Below are positions 1 through 5,107 of a stretch of 5,107 nucleotides of DNA, piece after piece (position 1 is the first letter of the stretch; each line of letters opens with the position of its first letter). The stretch covers positions 1-5,107 of the forward strand of contig PHEM01000327.1 of the NCBI GenBank assembly GCA_002842935.1. The letters are read 5' to 3'. The stretch comes from Alphaproteobacteria bacterium HGW-Alphaproteobacteria-13. Lineage in GTDB: Bacteria > Pseudomonadota > Alphaproteobacteria > Sphingomonadales > Sphingomonadaceae. The position numbers and the translations under genes are program-made. The notes below the pieces were generated by a model. That model ran no database searches. It was given only the letters and a program-made list of their open reading frames with translations, and was not told the DNA's origin.

Positions 1-112
1 TTCAGGGGAGAGGGTTGGGAGAGGGGGAAGGAAGCGCTTCGCTCTCCCCCTCTCAACTGCGGCTAGCCGGACAAGCCGGCAAGCCTGCGTATCTCTCCCT
101 GAAGGGGAGAGA
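1..112. repeat. Hairpin-rich intergenic repeat element, left copy
   Basis: Noncoding stretch downstream of the small membrane-protein gene. Seen directly: a stem of 9 pairs, GAGAGGGGG (19-27) with CCCCCTCTC (46-54), whose loop contains the small stem AGCG/CGCT (33-36 with 40-43). It is followed by a core CTGCGGCTAGCCGG (57-70), and then by a second hairpin of 8 pairs, TCTCTCCC (92-99) with GGGAGAGA (105-112), loop TGAAG. The outermost segments, 1-12 and 93-103, are imperfect inverted repeats of each other (one base extra on the left), so the unit may span about 1-112, though the window edge could cut it. No U-run follows the hairpins on the minus strand, so this is not a canonical intrinsic terminator, although it could stop or protect the 3' end of the operon transcript. 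I infer a dispersed intergenic repeat because the core recurs at the other end of the window. Confidence 0.6.
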
Positions 113-123
113 GACCGTAGTCG

Positions 124-366
124 TCACTTGCCCTTGTCGCGGTTGGCATAGAGCAGCGCCGCCAGCACTGCCGCCGAACCGATGCCCAGCCCGGCCGCGG
201 CGGTTTTCCAGCCCCGGCCTTTCTTGCCGTCCTTGGGCGCCGCTTCCCTGTCGGCGGCCTCCGCCGCGTCGGCGGCTTCCTTTTGCGCCTGCAATTCGCG
301 CGCAGCGCGGATCACTTCATTCTCTTCCTGTTCGTCGGCCTGGGGAGGCTGGTCCTGATCGGTCAT
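124..366 (-). CDS. Small single-pass membrane protein, hypothetical (80 aa)
   Basis: I do not recognise this as a named family. The 80-residue product has three parts. Residues 1-30 are rich in Asp, Glu and Gln; residues 15-43 are Ala/Glu-rich and probably helical, possibly coiled coil. A basic patch follows (KDGKKGRGWK, 45-54), then one hydrophobic Gly/Ala segment at about 55-73 and a short basic tail (NRDKGK). This looks like a C-terminally anchored inner-membrane protein whose charged N-terminus is probably cytoplasmic; there is no N-terminal signal peptide. The ATG at 364-366 lies 18 bases after the alanine dehydrogenase stop, with purine-rich GAGAAG/GAGAG just upstream as a plausible ribosome site, so it is likely the last gene of the operon. 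The clear domain order and the gene spacing support it as real; the function is unknown. Confidence 0.7.
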   Translation of the reverse strand: MTDQDQPPQADEQEENEVIRAARELQAQKEAADAAEAADREAAPKDGKKGRGWKTAAAGLGIGSAAVLAALLYANRDKGK

Positions 367-384
367 GGTCTCTCTTCTCGTTCC

Positions 385-1500
385 TTAGGCAAGCGCCCGG
401 TCCACGGGCACATAGTCGGTTCCGACCGCTTCCGCTACGGCCGCGAACGTCACCTTGCCATTCCAAACGTTCAACCCCTGCGCAAGATGCATGTCGCGGC
501 GCATCGCCTCTTTCCATCCCAGATCGGCGATGCGCAGCGCGTGCGGCAGCGTCACATTGTTGAGCGCATAGGTGCTGGTGCGCGCGACGGCGCCCGGCAT
601 GTTGGCGACCGCATAATGGACGATGCCATCGACGATATAGGTCGGGTCGGCGTGCGTCGTCGCGTGGCTCGTCTCGAAACAGCCGCCCTGGTCGATCGCG
701 ACGTCGACCAGCACCGATCCGGGACGCATCGTCGCCAGCATGTCGCGGCTGACCAGCTTGGGCGCCTCCGCGCCGGGGATCAGCACCGCGCCGATCACCA
801 GATCGGCCTCCGCCACGCATTCGGCAAGATTGGCGCGATTGGAAAAGCGCGTCTTGGCCCGCGCCTCGAAATAGGTTCCGACGCGTTCCAGCACCTCGGG
901 ATCGCGGTCGAGGATGGTGACGTCGGCGCCCAGCCCGGCCGCCATCTGCGCGGCGTTGAAGCCGACCACGCCGCCGCCGATGATCGTGACCTTGCCCGGC
1001 GCGACGCCCGGCACCCCGCCTAGCAATACGCCGCGCCCGCCATGTGCCTTTTCAAGCGCCGTCGCGCCCGCCTGGATCGACATGCGCCCCGCGACCTGGC
1101 TCATCGGTTTCAACAGCGGCAGGCCGCCGTGCGGGCTGGTCACGGTTTCATAGGCGATGCACACCGCCCCCGACGCCATCAGGTCGCGCGTCTGTTCCGG
1201 GTCGGGCGCGAGGTGCAGATAGGTATAGAGGATCTGCCCTTCGCGCAGCATCCCGCGCTCCGCGCCTTGCGGTTCCTTGACCTTGACGATCATGTCGGCG
1301 GCGGCGAAGATGTCCCCGGCCGCCGCGACGATTTCCGCCCCCGCCTGCCGATAGAGATCGTCATCGGCGCCGATCCCCGCGCCCGCGCCGCTTTCCACCA
1401 GCACGCGGTGACCGTGCGCGACCAGCTCGCGCGCGCTTTCCGGCGTCAGACCGACGCGATATTCGTGATTCTTGATTTCCTTGAGCGTGCCGATGATCAT
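385..1500 (-). CDS. ald: NAD-dependent L-alanine dehydrogenase
   Basis: Catalyses L-alanine + NAD+ + water to pyruvate + ammonium + NADH, reversibly, in the cytoplasm; it allows alanine use as carbon and nitrogen source, or NADH reoxidation with alanine formation. The 371-residue length is normal for the family. Known functional positions are all present at the numbering familiar from the Mycobacterium tuberculosis enzyme: Arg15 (EYRVGLTP) and Lys75 (KVKEP) for substrate, His96 (YLHLA) as catalytic base, the Rossmann motif GGGVVG at 175-180 with Asp198 ending the second strand (TILD) for the NAD ribose, and Asp270 in DVAIDQGG. The C-terminal domain carries HYAVANMPGAVARTSTYALN. The ATG at 1498-1500 gives the expected MIIGTLKEIK start. 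Only 8 bases separate it from the upstream synthetase stop, and there is no strong Shine-Dalgarno in the gap (GAGAAC at best), which suggests translational coupling. No defects seen. Confidence 0.96.
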   Translation of the reverse strand: MIIGTLKEIKNHEYRVGLTPESARELVAHGHRVLVESGAGAGIGADDDLYRQAGAEIVAAAGDIFAAADMIVKVKEPQGAERGMLREGQILYTYLHLAPDPEQTRDLMASGAVCIAYETVTSPHGGLPLLKPMSQVAGRMSIQAGATALEKAHGGRGVLLGGVPGVAPGKVTIIGGGVVGFNAAQMAAGLGADVTILDRDPEVLERVGTYFEARAKTRFSNRANLAECVAEADLVIGAVLIPGAEAPKLVSRDMLATMRPGSVLVDVAIDQGGCFETSHATTHADPTYIVDGIVHYAVANMPGAVARTSTYALNNVTLPHALRIADLGWKEAMRRDMHLAQGLNVWNGKVTFAAVAEAVGTDYVPVDRALA

Positions 1501-1508
1501 ATCTGTTC

Positions 1509-3338
1509 TCAGCCTCGATACAGCGCGGCGATGCGGTCGGCATAGACCTCCCGCAGCACGTGGCGGCGAATCTTCATCGACGGCGTCATCTGCTCATTCT
1601 CGATGGTGAAAGGCTCGTCGGCGAAGTCGAACTTGCGGACCTTTTCGATCACCGACAGCTGGTCGTTGACGCGATCGACCGCCGCGCGCAGCGCCGCGCG
1701 GAACTTGTCATGCTCGCGCAGCAGCGACACGTCTTTCGGCAGGCCTTCCGCCTCGGCCCATTCCACCGCCCATTCGGGATCGGGGACGAGGATGCCGACA
1801 AGGTGCGGACGCTTGTCGCCATAGACCATCGCCTGCAAGATTTCCGGCTGAAGCGTCAGCATCCCCTCGACGCGCTGCGGCGAGACATTGTCGCCCTTGT
1901 CGTTGACGATCAGGTCCTTCTTGCGGTCAGTGATGACGATGCGCCCCTGCCCGTCGATATGGCCGATGTCGCCGGTGTGCAGCCAGGGTCCCTTGCCGGG
2001 ATCGGCGGGATCGGGGACCAGCACGCGCTGCGTCTCCGCCTCGTTGCGCCAATAGCCCTTCATCACCAGTTCGCCGCGCACGCAGATTTCGCCGTCGTCG
2101 GCGATGCGGACTTCGGTATTCATCAGCGGCGGGCCGACCGTGTCCATCTTGATGCCTGCCGAGGGGCGGTTGCAACTGATCACGGGACCCGCCTCGGTCT
2201 GGCCATAGCCTTGCAGCAGCGTCAGGCCGATCGAGTGGAAAAAGACGCCGATTTCAGGATTGAGCGGCGCGCCGCCCGACACCATCGCCTTGATCCGCCC
2301 ACCGAAGCGCCCCTGTATCTTCGGGCGGAACAGCTTGTTCAGCAACAGATCGACGGGCCGGTCGAACAGGCCCATGCGCCGCTCATAATCCTTTTCGCCG
2401 ACGCGCAGCGCCTGTTCGAGCATCCAGTTCGCGAGCTTGCCCTGTTTTTCGATCGACTTGATCATGCGGGCGCGGATCACTTCGAACAGGCGGGGGACGA
2501 CGACCATGATCGTCGGCCGTGTCTCCTCGATATTCGAGACGAGCTTTTCCAGCCCCTCGCTGTAATAGATCTGCGCGCCGACCATGATCGGCAGGAACTG
2601 CCCGCCCGAATGCTCATAGGCGTGGGACAGCGGCAGGAAGGACAGGAACACCTCTTCGTCGCCGATACCGAAGTCGCTCACCAGCACTTCGGCCGCGCCC
2701 GCCGCATTGTGCAGGATCGCGCCATGATGCTGCATCACCCCACGCGGCGCGCCGCCGGTGCCGCTGGTATAGATCAGGCAGGCGATATCCTCGCGCTTCA
2801 TCGCCAGGCCGCGCGCCTTCGCCGCGTCCAGATGCGCCGCGCCGCCTTCGACCAGCGGCGCCCAGTCGTGAACCGCGACCTCGCCCTGCTGGCCGACGCG
2901 CAGCGATTCCATGGCGATGACGATATGCGCGTCCGATCGCATCACGGCGGGCATCAGCGTGCGGGCGAGCTTCGCGGTCGACACGATCACGGCGCGCGCG
3001 CCGCTGTTGTCGAGGATATGCTGGTGATCGCGTTCGGTATTGGTGGTGTAGGTCGGGACGGTGATGCACCCCGCCGCCATGATGCCGAGATCGGCGATGC
3101 AGAATTCAGGCCGGTTCTCGCTGACCAGCACCACGCGGTCGCCTTCGTTCAGCCCCAGGGCGCGCAGATTGTGCGCGAGCGCGGCGACCTGCTCCGCCGC
3201 CTGCCGCCAGCTCAGCGGCTGCCAGTCGCGGCCCGCCTTGCGCCACAGGAACGGGCTGTCGCCGCCCCGCTGCGCCCGGTCGAAGAACATCGCGACCAGG
3301 CTGGGGAAATGATCGAGATGAGGGTTTTCCAGCTTCAT
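1509..3338 (-). CDS. Long-chain fatty-acid--CoA ligase, AMP-forming
   Basis: Member of the ANL adenylating superfamily, long-chain acyl-CoA synthetase (FAA1/FadD15-like) type: fatty acid + ATP + CoA gives acyl-CoA + AMP + PPi, feeding beta-oxidation or lipid synthesis. The 609 residues are a usual full length. In order: N-terminal domain with SENRPEF (73-79) and VPTYTTNT (94-101); P-loop YTSGTGGAPRGV (190-201); LPLSHAYEH (235-243); GGAPLNPE (355-362); the adenylate motif GYGQTEAGP (377-385); HTGDIGHID with the ribose-binding Asp (454-462); hinge DRKKDLIVNDKGDNVSP (471-487); and TPSMKIRR containing the expected adenylation lysine at about 589. The P-loop reads GTGG...R where many homologues read GTTG...K. 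The ATG at 3336-3338 has a good ribosome site, GGAG with a spacer of 8 bases, in the 39-base gap after the upstream gene. Long rather than medium chain specificity is inferred from the family type. I give no symbol because fadD/lcfB paralogues cannot be told apart here. Confidence 0.94.
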   Translation of the reverse strand: MKLENPHLDHFPSLVAMFFDRAQRGGDSPFLWRKAGRDWQPLSWRQAAEQVAALAHNLRALGLNEGDRVVLVSENRPEFCIADLGIMAAGCITVPTYTTNTERDHQHILDNSGARAVIVSTAKLARTLMPAVMRSDAHIVIAMESLRVGQQGEVAVHDWAPLVEGGAAHLDAAKARGLAMKREDIACLIYTSGTGGAPRGVMQHHGAILHNAAGAAEVLVSDFGIGDEEVFLSFLPLSHAYEHSGGQFLPIMVGAQIYYSEGLEKLVSNIEETRPTIMVVVPRLFEVIRARMIKSIEKQGKLANWMLEQALRVGEKDYERRMGLFDRPVDLLLNKLFRPKIQGRFGGRIKAMVSGGAPLNPEIGVFFHSIGLTLLQGYGQTEAGPVISCNRPSAGIKMDTVGPPLMNTEVRIADDGEICVRGELVMKGYWRNEAETQRVLVPDPADPGKGPWLHTGDIGHIDGQGRIVITDRKKDLIVNDKGDNVSPQRVEGMLTLQPEILQAMVYGDKRPHLVGILVPDPEWAVEWAEAEGLPKDVSLLREHDKFRAALRAAVDRVNDQLSVIEKVRKFDFADEPFTIENEQMTPSMKIRRHVLREVYADRIAALYRG

Positions 3339-3340
3339 GA

Positions 3341-3347
3341 CTTCTCC
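3341..3347 (-). promoter_or_regulatory. Ribosome binding site of the acyl-CoA ligase gene
   Basis: On the minus strand the sequence GGAGAAG at 3347-3341 precedes the ATG at 3338, with GGAG placed 8 bases upstream of the start codon. It is the clearest Shine-Dalgarno sequence in the window. It suggests that the acyl-CoA ligase is translated independently of the broken gene upstream, although it may still share that gene's transcript. Confidence 0.65.
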
Positions 3348-3377
3348 GGCGATAAAGGGAGCGAGGCGGAAAAGCCG

Positions 3378-4980
3378 TCAGCCCTGCGGCGGCGCGTCGT
3401 CGACCGACGCGGTGCCAGGACCGCGCGGATCAGCGGCGCCGCGCCACACCCCGTCAACGCGCTCGGCGGCATTGAGTTTCGACCCGATGTCGCTGGGCGT
3501 GAACGCATAGCCGAACGGCGCCATCCGGTCCGCGATCGCCCGGCCCGCCGCGTCATTCTCTATCAGCACGCCGTCCCGGCCGAAATAGAGGTTGGGCAGC
3601 GCGATCGCCTCCTGCGCGCTCAGCCCCCAGTCGAGCACGCCGACCAGCGTCTTGGTCACATGCATGATGATGCGCTTGCCGCCCGCCGAGCCGACCGCGA
3701 GCACGACCTTGCCGTCGGGACCATAGACGATCGTCGGCGACATGGACGACAGCGGGCGCTTGCCCGGCTGCACGCGGTTCGCGGCGGGCGCGCCCGCCTT
3801 AGGTCAGGGAGGCGACATTGCCGCCGCGATCGACCGCCACGAAATGGGTCGTGCCATTCTCCGCGACCGGACCCGAGGCGCTGCGCGGCTGTGCCCCCGG
3901 CGGCGTGCCGGGCGGATAGGCGGCCGCGCGCCCATAGGGGGAAATGAGGCGGCGGCGGTTGGCCAGATAGTGTTTGTCGAGCAGCCCCGCGACCGGCACG
4001 TCAATGAAGTCGCCGTCGCCGAGATAGAGGTCGCGGTCGGCATAGGCGAGCTGCATCGCCTCCGCGAGCAAGTGCCAGCTCATCGGATTGTCCTTGCCCA
4101 TCGCCTTCATGTCCCAGCCCTCGATCATGCCGAGGATGCCGAAGACGGTGGTCGCGCCCGACGAGGGCGGCCCCATGCCGCAGACCTTGTAGACGCGATA
4201 GGTGGTGCAGACCGCCGGGCGCTCCTTCGCGCGATAATCGGCGAGGTCCTTCGCGGTGATCGCGGCGGGATTGCGCGGCGCACCGGCGACGGCCTCGCGG
4301 ATCGCGCGGGCATTGGCGCCGCTGTAGAAAGCGTCCGGCCCGCGCGCGGCGATGTCGCGCAGCACGGCGGCATAAGTCGGGTTCCTGATCAGCGTGCCGA
4401 CCGGGGCGGGCTTGCCATCGACATAATAGATGGCGCGCGCCGCCGGAAAATCCTTCCACAACGGCTGGAAGCGGTCGAGCCACGCATAGAGGGCGGGCGT
4501 GACCTCGAATCCCTCTTCGGCCAGCTTGATCGCGGGCTGGAACAGCGCCGCCCATTCGAGCTTGCCCCATTTCCCGTGCGCCGTTTCCATCAGCCGGATA
4601 TTGCCCGGCACACCGACCGACAGCCCGCCCGGCACCACGTCCATGAAGGGGCGCGGCTTGCCGTCGGGACCCAGGAAGCGTCCTTCCTTCGCCGCGGCGG
4701 GCGCCGTCTCGCGCCCGTCGATCGTCGCGATGTTCCCGCTTTTTTCGTCATGATAGACCAGCAGGCCGCCGCCACCGATGCCGCTCGACTGCGGCTCGAC
4801 CAGCGTCAGCACCGCGATCATCGCGACGGCGGCGTCGGCGGCCGACCCACCCTGATGCAATATCTGCCGCCCCGCCTCCGTCGCGCGCGGGTCGGCGGAG
4901 GACGTCACCCCCTGCGCGAGCGCGAGCGAAGGGATGGCGAGGAAAAACAGGCCGATGAGGGAAAGGAGTCGCTTGATCAT
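3378..4980 (-). pseudogene. ggt: Gamma-glutamyltransferase, disrupted by internal deletion and frameshift
   Basis: Intact relatives are periplasmic Ntn-hydrolases that cut themselves into two subunits and then hydrolyse or transfer the gamma-glutamyl group of glutathione and similar peptides. The ATG at 4978-4980 gives a signal peptide (MIKRLL, hydrophobic core, likely cleavage LALA/QG after residue 22); a TTG further upstream at 5014-5016 would only add a non-signal leader. Family features seen: EPQSSGIGGGG (62-72), DGRETAP with the substrate-binding Arg90, and the autoprocessing and catalytic site TTHFVAVDRGGN with the nucleophile at Thr377. The frame then ends in TAA at 3799-3801, after ASLT (residue 393). 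About 140 further codons continue in another frame from about 3800 to the TGA at 3378: KAGAPAANRV, PGKRPLSSMSPT (the Ser-Ser pair), SAGGKRI and GAADPRG. Compared with E. coli Ggt from memory, about 29 residues equivalent to 408-436 are missing, including Thr409, Asn411, Gln430 and Asp433 that bind substrate. Function is therefore probably lost. A sequencing or assembly fault is the alternative. Confidence 0.88.
3783..3798. repeat. Perfect 16-base GC palindrome at the ggt lesion
   Basis: GGCGGGCGCGCCCGCC is identical to its own reverse complement. It begins on the minus strand immediately after the TAA stop that ends the 5' part of the gamma-glutamyltransferase gene. It falls within codons that, in the downstream frame, still read as normal family sequence (KAGAPAAN), so it may simply be coding DNA. 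Its position beside the lesion makes it a candidate cause, either of a true replication-slippage deletion or of a sequencing or assembly dropout. Confidence 0.75.
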
Positions 4981-5033
4981 GCACGCGACATTGGCGCGGG
5001 GGGAGGATGGGCGCAAGCCTTGTTCCCGCTACT
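4981..5033 (-). other. Short leader upstream of ggt, no clear promoter seen
   Basis: This stretch lies between the gamma-glutamyltransferase start and the right-hand repeat and should contain its leader. No convincing Shine-Dalgarno sequence precedes the ATG at 4980. A CTTGCG on the minus strand near 5017-5012 vaguely resembles an alphaproteobacterial -35 element, but no matching -10 follows at proper spacing, so I do not call a promoter. Confidence 0.3.
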
Positions 5034-5107
5034 CCCCTCCCGCAGGCAGGAGGGGTTGGGGGTGGGCCAGCGACGTTGCGGTTGCCCACCCCGCTGCGAC
5101 TAGCCAG
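5034..5107. repeat. Double-hairpin intergenic repeat element, right copy (cut by window end)
   Basis: Seen directly: hairpin one pairs CCCCTCC (5034-5040) with GGAGGGG (5049-5055) around an 8-base loop. Hairpin two pairs GGGGTGGGC (5059-5067) with GCCCACCCC (5084-5092), 9 perfect pairs around a 16-base loop. The core CTGCGACTAGCCAG (5094-5107) follows. That core matches 12 of 14 bases of the left-hand element core at 57-70, in the same orientation and likewise directly after the closing arm of a C-rich/G-rich stem. I infer that both belong to one broad class of dispersed intergenic repeats. The element continues beyond the window or ends at its edge. No open reading frame in it looks genuine. 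Confidence 0.6.

Noticed and set aside
92..112. Intrinsic terminator for the minus-strand operon
   Set aside because: The 8-pair hairpin is real, but on the minus strand it is followed by mixed sequence, not a U-run, so it is reported only as part of the repeat element.
15..563. Plus-strand frame of 182 codons starting in the left repeat
   Set aside because: It begins in noncoding repeat DNA and overlaps two real minus-strand genes; the Pro/Arg/Ser-rich product is a shadow translation.
283..1023. Plus-strand open frame of 246 codons opposite alanine dehydrogenase
   Set aside because: The opposite strand encodes alanine dehydrogenase with all catalytic residues; this frame has no recognisable motif and a biased Arg/His/Asp composition.
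1560..3947. Long plus-strand open frame (795 codons) opposite the acyl-CoA ligase and ggt
   Set aside because: It is antisense to a gene with every expected motif. The translation is dominated by Arg, His, Asp and Ala with no recognisable domain, and long stop-free antisense frames are expected at this GC content. It also runs across two separate genes.
4981..5016. Upstream TTG start for the gamma-glutamyltransferase
   Set aside because: It would put 12 polar residues (MRPSSPRANVAC) ahead of a textbook signal peptide that begins at the ATG at 4980; the ATG start is preferred.
3742..5103. Plus-strand open frame of 453 codons opposite ggt
   Set aside because: It mirrors the ggt coding sequence, has the low-complexity Arg/Gly/Ala makeup typical of antisense shadows, and ends inside the right-hand repeat.
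1..5107. CRISPR array, tRNA or rRNA gene, insertion sequence, phage or defence genes
   Set aside because: No regularly spaced repeats, no tRNA-like cloverleaf, and no transposase, integrase or defence-type motif were found on either strand.

Overview
This GC-rich window looks like an ordinary chromosomal segment from an alphaproteobacterium, most likely a sphingomonad (Sphingopyxis/Sphingomonas type). That placement is an inference from the base composition, the wording of the protein motifs and the G/C-rich hairpin repeats between genes; no taxonomic marker is present. All supported genes lie on the minus strand, so they are read from right to left.

Layout in transcription order: (1) 5034-5107 holds a repeat with two hairpins. 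(2) 3378-4980 is a gamma-glutamyltransferase gene with a signal peptide. It is broken near 3799-3806, where about 29 conserved codons are missing and the frame shifts, so a TAA stop follows soon after the catalytic threonine. (3) 1509-3338 is an intact AMP-forming long-chain acyl-CoA synthetase. (4) 385-1500 is an intact NAD-dependent L-alanine dehydrogenase, starting only 8 bases after the synthetase stop. (5) 124-366 is a small 80-residue protein with one membrane segment near its C-terminus, starting 18 bases after the alanine dehydrogenase stop. (6) 1-112 is a second hairpin-rich repeat.

The last three genes are packed like one transcription unit. Their products link fatty-acid activation (acyl-CoA for beta-oxidation or lipid synthesis) with alanine/pyruvate interconversion. 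The gamma-glutamyltransferase would have supplied periplasmic breakdown of glutathione and gamma-glutamyl peptides, but as written it should be inactive.

I found no undescribed multi-gene system. The observations most worth checking are the lesion in the gamma-glutamyltransferase gene, which abuts a perfect 16-base palindrome, and the pair of hairpin repeats that share a 14-base core at both ends of the window.
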